A DNA stretch of 64,000 nt from Halalkalibacter oceani (GTDB taxonomy: Bacteria > Bacillota > Bacilli > Bacillales > Bacillaceae_D). Positions 32,383-41,673 of this stretch are shown here, one piece after another (positions within the stretch are counted from its first letter, which is position 1; each line of letters opens with the position of its first letter). A program made the translations under genes and the position numbers. The DNA is taken from NCBI RefSeq assembly GCF_040544555.1, contig NZ_JBEPKD010000018.1:15482-79481 (forward strand). Reading direction: 5' to 3'. The notes under the pieces are model-generated. The model was not told where the DNA came from, did no database searches, and worked only from the letters and a program-made list of their open reading frames with translations.

Positions 32383-32470
32383 TTTGTACAATCATGATTA
32401 CAACCATGATAAATGTTAGCAATAGTGTTGCAAATCCGACTGTCAATATTGCTGCATTGTAAGTAACCAT
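32372..32470 (-). CDS. Small holin-like membrane toxin (type I toxin candidate)
   Basis: 32 residues: MVTYNAAILT then one hydrophobic helix (VGFATLLLTFIMVVIMI) and a charged end (VQIKK). This is the form of the Bacillus/Enterococcus 'putative holin-like toxin' peptides. The ribosome site GGAGGTGAT is very strong. A CCTCC at 32496-32500 can pair with the GGAGG at 32484-32488 to mask it, a common control in type I toxins. Too short for normal gene finders. Confidence 0.6.
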   Translation of the reverse strand: MVTYNAAILTVGFATLLLTFIMVVIMIVQIKK

Positions 32471-32950
32471 GTCAGTATCACCTCCTCCCATTAACGGAGG
32501 CTCAACCAACCACTCTACTCTATTCAATTTGCTTCCTTTAGTTATATCATTTTCTTCGTCATTTTTCTTCCCACTTTCCCTGCTTTCTCACCCCAGCTTC
32601 CCGTGGAAAGCGGAATTATATTTCAGCAGCGGGATTCCCTTCTTTTCATAGCAATTTAGTGATAACAGACGGATTAGAGGGACTACTTTATCTATTCGGG
32701 TTACCCATTATGGACAATATAAACAAATACCTGTACATGGATACAAAGCCTTGATTATTATACGAATATTAATGTTACTTTACCTTATCAGCGTTTCGTG
32801 AACCTAAGCTGAAAGCGAGATGTGGTACTTTAGCCGGGAATTCTCTTTTCATGAAATAGCTGCTCGTAAAAAGCTGTTCAGGAGACGCTTTGTTACTTTA
32901 TACTGGGTGGGGACGTTACATAATAAATATAGAAAGAAAGAAGGGTTACA
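32471..32950. other. Gap upstream of toxin and SLH genes
   Basis: 480 bases. The left part must contain the toxin promoter; a minus-strand TATAAC near 32540 is a possible -10 with no convincing -35. The right part leads to the SLH gene, with GAAAGAAAGAAGGGTT before its ATG. No credible gene. Confidence 0.4.
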
Positions 32951-34147
32951 ATGAAGAGAAGGATCATGGCAGCGGTCGGGATATCAGCTTTATTGGTTGT
33001 GGCCAGCCCCGTACAAGCTGAGGTCGCATTTTCGGATGTTTCAAATGGGTTTTGGGGAGTGGAGGAGATTCACTTTTTGGCTGAGCAGGGCGTGATGCTA
33101 GGGTATCAGGATGGAGCTTTCGGGATTGGCGATGATGTGACAAGAGCGCAGGCCGCGGTAACGCTGGCGCGACTGCACGGGCTGGATATGGAACAGCCGG
33201 AGCCTGTCTCGTTCACGGATGTAGCGGAGACGACGAACTATGCTTATTCCGGCATTGCCGCAGCGGTGGGAGCAGGATTTTTTGCTGATGGAAATGAGTT
33301 TCGCCCGAATGATACGTTAACGCGGGCTGAGATGGCTACAATTCTTTCGCGTTCTTCGCAGCTAACGAGCAGCCAGCCTGTTGATTTTCGCGATGTGGCA
33401 TCCGGGCATTGGGCGTATGAGAGCATCAGCAAGCTCGCGGAAAATCGCCTGACAACCGGTTATCACGATTTGACTTTTCGTCCAGGAGAACCTGTGACCC
33501 GGGCTGAATTCGCTGTTTTCTTGGCGCGGGCAAAAGAGGAATCCTTTCGTGAGGAGGTCGCTGTTCTTCCACAGCGGGCCGCTGAAAATGTCTACTTTCC
33601 TCGCGTGACCGGTCTTGATCAAGAAAGTCAAGGTCGAGTCAATCAGACGCTCGCCGAGCATGCAGGTCGGTCAGTGGAGGCGAGAGAAGAGCTGTTTGCG
33701 CGTGCGGAAGCCGAAGAAGATCAAATGATCGCTGAGCGTTACGCGTTTGGTGAGAGCTACCGGATTGAACAGAATGATGCCGATTACTTGAGCATTGTCT
33801 TTGAGGGCTATCACTATACAGGAGGCGCGCATGGTGGGAGCTGGCAAACCGCTTATACATTTACTCCTGCAAGCGGAGAATTGGTAGCATTAAAGGATCT
33901 GTTCCCTGAAGGTACAGACTATTTGGCGATTATTAACGAAACCGTGTCTGCAGGCGTGACGGATGCAGGCTTTCAGCTTGAATTTAATGATGTTTTTGAT
34001 TTTGATGGGATTGACCCGGATACAAAACAGTTTTATGTATCCGATCAAGGGGTGACAATATATTTCAGCGAATATGAAATTGCTCCATATGCAGTTGGTA
34101 TGCCGTCTTTTACAATCAGCTGGGAACAGTTCGGCGTGAAAAAGTAA
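32951..34147 (+). CDS. SLH-domain surface protein with DUF3298-like C-terminus
   Basis: 398 residues. A signal peptide (about 1-24) is followed by three S-layer homology repeats (about 25-195; FSDVSNGFWGVEEI, FTDVAETTNYAYSGI, FRDVASGHWAYESI). The C-terminal half (about 210-398) has YHYTGGAHGGSWQTAYTFTPASGELVALKDLF and VYFSEYEIAPYAVG, as in the DUF3298/RsiV-like domain, which in RsiV binds lysozyme. Likely a wall-attached protein. ATG follows AAAGAAGGGTTACA. Confidence 0.85.
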   Translation: MKRRIMAAVGISALLVVASPVQAEVAFSDVSNGFWGVEEIHFLAEQGVMLGYQDGAFGIGDDVTRAQAAVTLARLHGLDMEQPEPVSFTDVAETTNYAYSGIAAAVGAGFFADGNEFRPNDTLTRAEMATILSRSSQLTSSQPVDFRDVASGHWAYESISKLAENRLTTGYHDLTFRPGEPVTRAEFAVFLARAKEESFREEVAVLPQRAAENVYFPRVTGLDQESQGRVNQTLAEHAGRSVEAREELFARAEAEEDQMIAERYAFGESYRIEQNDADYLSIVFEGYHYTGGAHGGSWQTAYTFTPASGELVALKDLFPEGTDYLAIINETVSAGVTDAGFQLEFNDVFDFDGIDPDTKQFYVSDQGVTIYFSEYEIAPYAVGMPSFTISWEQFGVKK

Positions 34148-34208
34148 CTTGAACTGCAGTTGGTGAGTTTTGACGGATAATTAGCTAACAGGAAAAAGTC
34201 CTTTCTAA

Positions 34209-34249
34209 AAGCTGCTGAAAAAGAGTAAATCGTACGTTTTCAGCAGCTT
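34209..34249. terminator. Hairpin family B copy 4, between convergent SLH and lysR genes
   Basis: AAGCTGCTGAAAA / TTTTCAGCAGCTT (13 bp) sits 60 bases after the SLH gene. The loop carries a variant of the family's ACG element (CGTACG). No long T-run on +; the minus strand reads AAAAAG before the lysR stop. Confidence 0.6.
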
Positions 34250-34266
34250 CCCGATTAGGGCTTTTT

Positions 34267-35163
34267 TTATTGCAACTCATTAACTTTAATCAGCTTTGTG
34301 GACGTATCGAGAAATTGTTTTACAATCGTTGAATTGTTATCTGTGCGCCATGCCAGGCTCATGTCTACGCGTGGTGCTTCTTGTTCAATCGTTACATAGG
34401 TGACATCATGCGTGTGAAAGTTCGAGGTGGATCGCGGGACGATGCTGATTCCTAGTCCTGAGGCGACCAGGCCTATTACTGTTTGGATTTCCTTGACGAC
34501 TTGACGCGTGATCGGTTCAAAGCCGGCGGCGTGACATTTTGCGATAATATCATCGTACCAGCTCGGCCAAATCTCTCTCTCTACCATAATAAATTGCTCC
34601 AAACTCAGCTCTTTCATCGAAAGGGAGTCCCGCTGGGCAAAAGGATGTGATTTTGGCACGACGGCGATTCCGGTCTCCTGGTAGATGGGCAAAAGGGATA
34701 AAAGTGGATCGAAAATGGGCGGTCTGACAAAGCCTATGTCAATTTCCTTATTATGAAAGGCCTCAATTTGCCTTGGGGTGTGCATCTCGTGAAGGATTAA
34801 GTCGATCGCGGGAAACTGTTCCTGAAAACCGCGAACAATGGTCGGCAAAATATCAAACGTAGCAGAACCAATAAACCCAATTACTAAACGACCGGCCATC
34901 CCGTTTTGGGCTCTAATCGCTGCTGCTTTCGCTTCATCTAATTTGGTGAGTACGTGACGCACTTCCTGCAGGAACACGGTTCCGGCATTTGTCAGCTCTA
35001 CATGTCTTTTCGATCGTTCAAACAGCTTGACACCAAGTTCTTTTTCAAGCTGTAAAATCTGTTGACTCAGCGGTGGCTGTGTCATCTGCAGGCGTATTGC
35101 CGCACGGCCAAAATTCAGCTCCTCGGCGACAACTGTGAAATAGATAAGCTGACGCAATTCCAC
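34267..35163 (-). CDS. LysR-family transcriptional regulator
   Basis: 298 residues. N-terminal HTH (LNFGRAAIRLQMTQPPLSQQILQLEKELGVKLFERSKRHVELTNAG, about 16-60) and a type 2 periplasmic-like ligand domain. GTG at 35163 follows AAGGAGGGGAATG. It is divergent from an EamA transporter gene 184 bases away, a common regulator/exporter pairing. The ligand cannot be told from sequence. Confidence 0.9.
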   Translation of the reverse strand: MELRQLIYFTVVAEELNFGRAAIRLQMTQPPLSQQILQLEKELGVKLFERSKRHVELTNAGTVFLQEVRHVLTKLDEAKAAAIRAQNGMAGRLVIGFIGSATFDILPTIVRGFQEQFPAIDLILHEMHTPRQIEAFHNKEIDIGFVRPPIFDPLLSLLPIYQETGIAVVPKSHPFAQRDSLSMKELSLEQFIMVEREIWPSWYDDIIAKCHAAGFEPITRQVVKEIQTVIGLVASGLGISIVPRSTSNFHTHDVTYVTIEQEAPRVDMSLAWRTDNNSTIVKQFLDTSTKLIKVNELQ

Positions 35164-35347
35164 ACCATTCCCCTCCTTTTTATTAAGTCGTTTATCGTCT
35201 TAAAAACACATTTTTTATATATTAGACACCAGTTCGTTCTCAATGTAAAGTTTTTTATAAAGCTGGAAGACGGCCAAGTTGAGAATTTGCGATAGGATCA
35301 TCTTCGGAATTCCAAAAAAAATTGAGAGAGGGGAGAGGATCACACAA

Positions 35348-36238
35348 ATGAATGCCACGATGGTTATGCTATGTCTCATATGGGGGTTTAATTTTGTTGT
35401 GATGAAGTTGGGAAATGGCGCCTTTCCCCCCGGGGAGTTTGCCGCGCTGCGATTTTTGACCGGCTCTCTCGTACTGATCGGCATTTGTTTACTGAAAAAA
35501 ATAGCGCTGCCGAAGAAAGCGGATGTTAAGTGGCTCGTCTTATGCGGCCTGTTTCAGACTGCTTATTTTAATATTGCGATCCAAATATCGCTTACCCATA
35601 TTAGTGCCGGCCTGACGTCAGTCATGACCTACAGCATGCCACTTTTTTTATCAATCATGGCGCATAAGTGGCTTCCCGGTGAACGATTAACTGCGGCCAA
35701 GACATTTGGCATCATGATCGGGATAGCCGGTTTATTTCTTGCAATGAATGTTCATGCAGGGGGATCATTTTTGATTATGTTGCTGGCGTTAAGCTCAGCT
35801 ATTTCCTGGGCTGTCGCTAACTTACTTTTCAAATTGAAATTAAAGCATTGTGATACGGTTCAATATACGACATGGCAAATGACAATTGGAGCTGTCGGAT
35901 TACTGCTGTACACTCTTTTATTTGAGCAAGGTGAATCGCACTGGGGCGTCATGCCGGTTGTGTATATTCTGTTTTCCGGCGTAGTGGCCTCGGCGCTTGC
36001 ATTCGTTATGTGGAATCATGCATTAAGCCGGACTGAAGCGAGCAAGGCATCCGTTTCTTTACTGCTCGTCCCGATTGTTGGCGTCATCTCTGGCTCCATA
36101 TTTTTAGATGAACAGATAAGCATCGTTACATTAGCTGGAATTTTGCTCGTACTTGCCGGGATATGGGTTGTGAATCGGAAAAGTCCTGAAGAAAACCGAC
36201 TGAATGTGTCACCCCCCAATATCGATAAAGCTCTCTAG
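35348..36238 (+). CDS. EamA-type drug/metabolite transporter
   Basis: 296 residues with ten predicted membrane segments in two EamA repeats (LIWGFNFVVMKLGNGAFPPGEFAALRFL first; the second begins near IMLLALSSAISWAVANLLFK). Related proteins export amino acids or metabolites. Under probable control of the divergent LysR protein. ATG 35348 follows GGGGAGAGGATCACACAA. Confidence 0.85.
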   Translation: MNATMVMLCLIWGFNFVVMKLGNGAFPPGEFAALRFLTGSLVLIGICLLKKIALPKKADVKWLVLCGLFQTAYFNIAIQISLTHISAGLTSVMTYSMPLFLSIMAHKWLPGERLTAAKTFGIMIGIAGLFLAMNVHAGGSFLIMLLALSSAISWAVANLLFKLKLKHCDTVQYTTWQMTIGAVGLLLYTLLFEQGESHWGVMPVVYILFSGVVASALAFVMWNHALSRTEASKASVSLLLVPIVGVISGSIFLDEQISIVTLAGILLVLAGIWVVNRKSPEENRLNVSPPNIDKAL

Positions 36239-36322
36239 CAGACACTGTGTCCGTCCATCAAGACAGCCGGACACTGCTGGAGAATTTGCTGCGTTTAAAG
36301 CGGACTTCACACTCTTTATTTG

Positions 36323-36368
36323 GAGATGTCTTCTAAGGTGAACAGACCTTTGAGGCGTCTTTTTTTTA
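36323..36368 (+). terminator. Terminator after EamA gene
   Basis: An imperfect stem (AGATGTCTTCTAAGGT with ACCTTTGAGGCGTCT) followed by eight T residues. Confidence 0.75.
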
Positions 36369-36457
36369 TTTCTTGAGAGGAGCTTGCACGAACGGATAAA
36401 AAAGCGGGTACAGGTTATATACTAATTGAGATGAGGAGACGAAAGGGAGGGAATGGT

Positions 36458-37513
36458 TTGGTTAATAAAGTGTTTTTCTTGATTCTACTCGTCGGCCTGC
36501 CACTATCGATAATTGGGAATATCCTTCACTGGCCAACAGTGCTGATGTTTGTCGTCTATTGTATTACAATTGTCGCCTTGGCAGGTTATATGGGGAGGGC
36601 AACGGAAAGCCTCGCGATTGTATCAGGTCCGCAAATTGGCGGACTGCTTAATGCGACATTTGGTAATGCGGTTGAACTGATTATTTCGATCTTTGCCTTG
36701 AAGGCCGGTTTAATTGGTGTTGTCCTCGCTTCGTTAACCGGATCGGTGCTTGGCAATCTTCTGTTAGTGGCCGGGCTTTCCTTTTTTATCGGCGGATTGA
36801 AGTTCAAACGTCAGAACTTCAATGTGTATGACGCCCGTCATAATTCAGGTCTCCTAATGTTTGCCGTCATTGTGGCGTTTGTCATTCCTGAGGTTTTTTC
36901 GATGACGATGAGTCCGGCAAAAACGTTGTCTTTAAGTATCGGAATTTCCATTATTTTAATTATGTTATACTTGGCCGCCCTGATGTTTCGCTTAGTGACC
37001 CATCGCGGGGTTTATCAGCCAAAGGAGTCAGGGAATATTGAGCATGAAGAGCCGGAGTGGAAAAAATGGAAGGCGATTATTGTTCTCGCCTTTGCGACGG
37101 CCGCTGTAGCTTATGTCTCCGAAGCACTTGTTCATACGTTTGAAGAAGTAGCGGAAACATTCGGCTGGACGGAGCTGTTTATCGGTGTGATTATTGTCGC
37201 GATTGTCGGGAATGCGGCCGAGCATGCTTCCGCGATTATTTTTGCTTTCAAAAATAAAATGGATATCGCCGTTGAGATTGCGATTGGCTCTACTTTGCAG
37301 ATCGCGATGTTTGTTGCACCGGTCCTCGTCCTGATTTCTTTGTTTTTGCCTGAAAAAATGCCGCTTGTTTTCACGCTGCCTGAGCTGATCGCGATGACTT
37401 CGTCTGTATTATTAATGACCGTGATATCCAATGATGGGGAGACGAACTGGTTTGAGGGAGCCACCTTGCTCGCGGCGTACGTCATTATGGGGATTGGCTT
37501 TTATTTGCTCTGA
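36458..37513 (+). CDS. Ca2+/H+ antiporter (CaCA/Cax family, YfkE-like)
   Basis: 351 residues with about eleven membrane segments. The two alpha repeats are clear: GLLNATFGNAVELIIS (about 60-75) and VGNAAEHASAIIFAFKNKMD (about 247-266), holding the conserved acidic residues (E). Very similar in plan to B. subtilis YfkE/ChaA, a Ca2+/H+ exchanger. Start is TTG at 36458 after AAAGGGAGGGAATGG; this gives an N-terminus like YfkE (MVNKVFFLILL). An ATG 27 bases upstream is less likely. Confidence 0.9.
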   Translation: MVNKVFFLILLVGLPLSIIGNILHWPTVLMFVVYCITIVALAGYMGRATESLAIVSGPQIGGLLNATFGNAVELIISIFALKAGLIGVVLASLTGSVLGNLLLVAGLSFFIGGLKFKRQNFNVYDARHNSGLLMFAVIVAFVIPEVFSMTMSPAKTLSLSIGISIILIMLYLAALMFRLVTHRGVYQPKESGNIEHEEPEWKKWKAIIVLAFATAAVAYVSEALVHTFEEVAETFGWTELFIGVIIVAIVGNAAEHASAIIFAFKNKMDIAVEIAIGSTLQIAMFVAPVLVLISLFLPEKMPLVFTLPELIAMTSSVLLMTVISNDGETNWFEGATLLAAYVIMGIGFYLL

Positions 37514-37818
37514 TGCAGGCCGGAAAACAGGAGGCCACTGAAAAACTTCCTTTTTCATAACTCGAAGAAAAAAGCTGGTGAAAACAGAGCCGTATATAAA
37601 CGGCGCTCTCTTGTCGTCGCCGATAAAAATTTGAATGCAATTGCTTTACAAGAAGAGAGGTTCCCTATATAATCAGCATGTTAAAACCAAAAGGTTTTTT
37701 GGGAACCGTTCAGTTTTTTGCTGGAGAGATGAGAAAGTTACCCTGCTTTTCAAAGGGATTCGAGGAGGAGCGTTGGTTGCACGGTTTTCTTAGGATCAAC
37801 AGCAAGGAAGGTAAAAAA
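37514..37818 (+). promoter_or_regulatory. tetR/MFS control region
   Basis: About 305 bases without a gene. It contains a promoter, TTTACA (37645-37650), 17 bases, TATAAT (37668-37673), giving an mRNA leader of about 140 bases. GGTTCCC (37659-37665, inside the promoter) and GGGAACC (37701-37707) form an inverted repeat that may be the TetR operator. Nothing is evident between 37514 and 37640. Confidence 0.55.
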
Positions 37819-38700
37819 ATGAAAAAGAAAATCATTTTAACGGCGATTGAGTGTTTTTCCAATGAAGGCTTTTTCTCGACATCAATGCAACGGATTGCAG
37901 AGGAATGCGGGATGTCGAAAGCAACACTATATAAATACTTTCAGTCGAAAGAAGACCTTTTAATGCAAGTGTTTGAATTTACCTTGCTTCAAATGGTGGA
38001 AAGAGCTAAAAGTATTCAACTGGATCATTCGTTGCCGAAAAAAGAGCGTTTGCGACAGAGAATTCTCGTGGAGCTGCAAGAAAACAAACAGTATCGTGCT
38101 TTTTTAAATTTGATCTTCAAGGTCATGCCGATCCAGCAAAACCCGCGTGTCATGGCTTTAATGAAGCGGACAAAAGCTACTTTTTTTCATCTTCACCGGG
38201 AATATCTGCTTGAAGCCTATGGGGAAGAGGTGGAACCGTATCTTTGGGACCTTGTGATGCTTTTACAAGGAGCCATTCGCGAGTATATCCATTTGCTTGA
38301 GGATGAACAAAAGCCGGTTAACAAAGAAGATGTCGCGACATTGCTCGCGTCTAATCTTGATCAGATTATTAGAAATAAAGAAAAGCCGCAGCCGGCGTTG
38401 TCGCAGGAACTTATGTATGATTATGAAGGAATTCATCTCGGCGCGCAGTCAAAATCAACGGATCAGCAAATCGCCGAAGCGCTAATTAGCGTGCAGGATA
38501 AGATCGCAAAGGCAGAGATGAATCGAACGGAAATGGAAAAGGTTAGAGCGGCGTATGATTCGCTGAGAAAGAAAATGACGGTGGAGCAACCTGAGCCGTA
38601 TTTAATCGAGGCGCTTTGTCTGTTTATTAACAGCCGCGTAGCGATTAAGCAGGAAATACCAATGATTCTTGCGCTAGTGGAAGAGCGGAGATTTAATTAA
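37819..38700 (+). CDS. TetR-family regulator
   Basis: 293 residues, longer than most TetR proteins. N-terminal HTH at about 5-50 (ILTAIECFSNEGFFSTSMQRIAEECGMSKATLYKYFQSKEDLL). The rest is a ligand-binding region with a C-terminal extension rich in E and K. ATG 37819 is chosen because AAGGAAGG precedes it; the longer frame from 37678 would start before the probable transcription start. It is 15 bases before a drug-efflux gene it most likely represses. Confidence 0.85.
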   Translation: MKKKIILTAIECFSNEGFFSTSMQRIAEECGMSKATLYKYFQSKEDLLMQVFEFTLLQMVERAKSIQLDHSLPKKERLRQRILVELQENKQYRAFLNLIFKVMPIQQNPRVMALMKRTKATFFHLHREYLLEAYGEEVEPYLWDLVMLLQGAIREYIHLLEDEQKPVNKEDVATLLASNLDQIIRNKEKPQPALSQELMYDYEGIHLGAQSKSTDQQIAEALISVQDKIAKAEMNRTEMEKVRAAYDSLRKKMTVEQPEPYLIEALCLFINSRVAIKQEIPMILALVEERRFN

Positions 38701-38715
38701 AGAAGGTGTAGAAGA

Positions 38716-40182
38716 ATGGATACAGCCCAAGTATCAGTGGAAAATATAAATAGAAAACCATTAGTTATTGTCCTATTAGTTGGTTCGTTTCTAGCAATCT
38801 TAAATCAGACCTTGCTGACAACGGCCTTGCCTCATTTTATGAATGACTTGCAGATTACAGCCAATACAGGCCAGTGGCTGACAACAATCTTTATGCTTGT
38901 AAATGGAATTATGATCCCGATTACGGCTTTTTTAATTGAAAAGTATACAACGAGAAAGTTATTTATGACATCGATGTTCCTGTTTGCGTTAGGAACGCTT
39001 GTCTGCGCCCTTTCGCCTACTTTCTCCTTTTTAATGATCGGAAGAGTCCTTCAGGCTGCCGGGGCGGGTATTATGATGCCTTTGATGCAGACTGTATTTT
39101 TGCTCATTTTTCCAGTTGAAAAAAGAGGGGCCGCTATGGGAATGGTCGGTCTCGTCATTTCATTTGCGCCAGCCTTAGGACCGACGCTTTCAGGCTGGCT
39201 CGTAGAACATTATCACTGGTCTATCCTGTTCTGGATTGTGTTACCGGTAATTGTGATCGATATGATCGCGGCGTATTTCGTTTTAAGAAATGTAACAACG
39301 CTCCACAACCCGAAAGTTGATATGCTTTCGATTATTTTGTCAACATTCGGATTCGGCGGCTTGTTGTTTGGTTTTAGTTATGCCGGAGCACATAGCTGGA
39401 CGAGTGCCTCCGTCGTTTTGCCAACCGTCATCGGTGTGATTTCGCTTGTTTGGTTTATTTTCAGACAGCTGAAGCTGGAGCAGCCGATATTAGAGTTTCG
39501 TGTATTTAAATACAGTGTTTTCACCTTGACGACGGTCATCGGCATGGTTGTGTTTATGTCATTGATTGGCGGCTCGACGATTCTGCCGATCTATATGCAA
39601 AACATGCATCATTTCACTGCATTGGATACGGGGTTGATGATCTTGCCGGGTGCGGTTTTGATGGGGCTGATGTCACCGATCACCGGAAGGATTTTTGATA
39701 AGATCGGGGCAAGAGCGTTGTCGATTGGCGGCTTGGCGATCATTTTCGTCACCACGGCTTTATTTTCAAACTTAACAACGACGACAAGCTTTACCTACCT
39801 CACGATCATTTATGCGCTGCGAATGATCGGGCTGGCGATGGTAATGATGCCGGTCACTACAGCGGGGATTAATGTTTTGCCGCGTAGACTGATTCCGCAT
39901 GGGACAGCGATGAATAATACGATGCGGCAAATTTCAGGGTCGATCGGAACGGCGGTTCTGATTACGATTATGACGATGTCGGCGCTTGATCCGCAAGTAA
40001 CTGGTGATGTCGACATGGCGATGATCCATGGAGTTAATGTCTCATTTATGGCAGCGACGGTGCTGTCGCTAATCGGTTTAATCCTTGCCTTTTTCATTAA
40101 AAAACATGATGAAGAACAGCCGAAGGGGAAACCGGTTCAAGTGAAAAGAAGTCAGAAGAAAAGTCCGATTCCTGAAGGGTAA
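38716..40182 (+). CDS. MFS multidrug efflux transporter, DHA2 (14-TM) type
   Basis: 488 residues with 14 predicted membrane segments. Motif A-like and antiporter motif C (VGLVISFAPALGPTLSGWLVEH, about 140-160) mark a DHA2 drug/H+ antiporter (EmrB/QacA type). Located behind tetR with AGAAGGTGTAGA before the ATG. Substrates are not predictable. It ends with a hairpin terminator. Confidence 0.9.
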   Translation: MDTAQVSVENINRKPLVIVLLVGSFLAILNQTLLTTALPHFMNDLQITANTGQWLTTIFMLVNGIMIPITAFLIEKYTTRKLFMTSMFLFALGTLVCALSPTFSFLMIGRVLQAAGAGIMMPLMQTVFLLIFPVEKRGAAMGMVGLVISFAPALGPTLSGWLVEHYHWSILFWIVLPVIVIDMIAAYFVLRNVTTLHNPKVDMLSIILSTFGFGGLLFGFSYAGAHSWTSASVVLPTVIGVISLVWFIFRQLKLEQPILEFRVFKYSVFTLTTVIGMVVFMSLIGGSTILPIYMQNMHHFTALDTGLMILPGAVLMGLMSPITGRIFDKIGARALSIGGLAIIFVTTALFSNLTTTTSFTYLTIIYALRMIGLAMVMMPVTTAGINVLPRRLIPHGTAMNNTMRQISGSIGTAVLITIMTMSALDPQVTGDVDMAMIHGVNVSFMAATVLSLIGLILAFFIKKHDEEQPKGKPVQVKRSQKKSPIPEG

Positions 40183-40203
40183 AAGCACAGGCAGTCTGTT
40201 TCG

Positions 40204-40250
40204 AGGTTATGCCAAACGGAAAACAAACCTTTTGGCATAACCTTTTTTTT
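40204..40250 (+). terminator. Terminator after MFS gene
   Basis: AGGTTATGCCAAA with TTTGGCATAACCT, then a run of eight or more T. Confidence 0.85.
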
Positions 40251-40341
40251 AGGTTGTTAGGACGAGTTTTGAATAGAGAGTTTAAAATCAGGCAAAAAAG
40301 AGGTAGTATAGAATATAGTTTAAATTGTGAGGGAGGATCTT

Positions 40342-41124
40342 ATGAAAAAGGCAATGATCGTAATAATAGGGATTATCAGCTTGGTTGTCGGACAAGCCTG
40401 CGATCAGCAGCAATCAACGACTGATCAAGATTCCTCGATGCTCTCCTCTCATACTGAGCAAGCAGAGGGAAGTAAGGAAGCAGAAGCCTCAGCGGAGCAG
40501 GATTCCGAGTCGAACGAGGAGCAGGGAATCGAGGTAGTGACGGATCCGCAAAGTGTTGAGGTGCTTGTTAATGAGGAATATGAGCTGATGGAAGGCTATG
40601 AACCGGATGACTTGGTTTATCCTGATATCCCATTTATATTTGAAGATAAAGTGGAAAAGCGCTTAATGCGGGAGGAAGCAGCTGAAGCGATTGAGCAATT
40701 ATTCGCCGCGGCAAAAGAAGATGGGATGAACTTGCTTGGCGTTTCGGCCTACCGTTCATATGAGACGCAAAAAAACCTGTTTGATTATTATGTTGCCCAG
40801 GATGGGGAGGAGCTCGCGCGTACATACAGCGCCGTGCCCGGAACAAGCGAACATCAAACCGGCCTGGCGATTGACGTCGTCGGCGAGGATGTAAGCTGTG
40901 CAGCGGAAGACTGTTTTGCGGATACAGTCGAAGCGAAATGGCTGGAGGACAACGCGGCTGACTATGGCTTTATTATCCGCTATTTGGAAGGGAAAGAGGA
41001 TTTGACAGGCTACAAATACGAGCCTTGGCATTTGCGCTATGTCGGGGTTGAAATGGCGAAAGAAATCACCGATCTCGGCGTTACGCTTGAAGAGTATATG
41101 AATGCCGTTCCTGTATCCAATTAA
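40342..41124 (+). CDS. D-alanyl-D-alanine carboxypeptidase, VanY/M15B type
   Basis: 260 residues. An N-terminal hydrophobic segment ends ...VVGQAC, which could be a weak lipobox (a cysteine at about residue 24). A Q/S/E-rich linker (about 25-85) leads to the M15B domain with GVSAYRSYETQ, SEHQTGLAIDVVG (His and Asp zinc ligands) and EPWHLRYVG (His ligand). It trims peptidoglycan side chains outside the membrane. ATG 40342 follows GGGAGGATCTT. Confidence 0.9.
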   Translation: MKKAMIVIIGIISLVVGQACDQQQSTTDQDSSMLSSHTEQAEGSKEAEASAEQDSESNEEQGIEVVTDPQSVEVLVNEEYELMEGYEPDDLVYPDIPFIFEDKVEKRLMREEAAEAIEQLFAAAKEDGMNLLGVSAYRSYETQKNLFDYYVAQDGEELARTYSAVPGTSEHQTGLAIDVVGEDVSCAAEDCFADTVEAKWLEDNAADYGFIIRYLEGKEDLTGYKYEPWHLRYVGVEMAKEITDLGVTLEEYMNAVPVSN

Positions 41125-41139
41125 AAACTGACTTGCCAC

Positions 41140-41173
41140 AAGCCCGTTGTGAGTTTTTTCTCGCAATGGGCTT
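41140..41173 (+). terminator. Hairpin, repeat family C copy 2
   Basis: AAGCCCGTTGTGAG with CTCGCAATGGGCTT, following the VanY gene. The arms are nearly those of the hairpin at 23301. Confidence 0.6.
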
Positions 41174-41186
41174 TAATGCGTAGAGA

Positions 41187-41223
41187 CTGGGCAAAAGGTA
41201 AAAAAAACGACCTTTTGACCCAG
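41187..41223. terminator. Hairpin, repeat family A copy 4
   Basis: CTGGGCAAAAGGT with ACCTTTTGACCCAG, just downstream of the family C hairpin. The two families sit in tandem here. Confidence 0.6.
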
Positions 41224-41298
41224 CCCCATACACGTCATATGCCTTAGCTAAAAGCAAGACTGAAACAGCTCCAACACATACTTTTGGAAAAAGCTTTC

Positions 41299-41481
41299 TT
41301 AATCCTGAAGGGCATTTAATGTTTGCTGCAACGTATCAGATGTTGTCGAATGATGCTGCCCGTTATGGCGTCCTTTCATCATTCCGTAAGCCGCCCCAAC
41401 CCCGATTCCTATTCCGACTAATGAATACATAAGAGCTTGACCGCTCTTCATCTTATGGTTTTTTCTCATTTCAAACATCAT
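41299..41481 (-). CDS. Small hydrophobic protein of unknown function
   Basis: 60 residues, MMFEMRKNHKMKSGQ then a glycine-rich hydrophobic segment (ALMYSLVGIGIGVGAAYGMM) and a polar tail with GRHNGQHHSTTSD. One membrane span is likely. Ribosome site AAGAAGGAGCTGATGTC is strong. Similar short proteins occur in Bacillus, but I assign no function. Confidence 0.6.
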   Translation of the reverse strand: MMFEMRKNHKMKSGQALMYSLVGIGIGVGAAYGMMKGRHNGQHHSTTSDTLQQTLNALQD

Positions 41482-41673
41482 GACATCAGCTCCTTCTTAC
41501 AAGTAAGTAATCAACAGACTACTCTACTCACTAGTTTGTCTGAAATCCGCTTCTTTACACTGGAGGTCCTTACCAATCATGCTTCTGGAAATTATTTGGA
41601 CGTAACGTTTACGCGAAAAGGGACAAAGTAGTAAGGAAAACAACAAGTGAGCTGTAAGGAGCGTGGATGACGG

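Noticed and set aside
37678..37818. N-terminal extension of the TetR gene
   Set aside because: It would begin at about the predicted transcription start and shows no conserved pattern; ATG 37819 has a ribosome site and matches the family's start.
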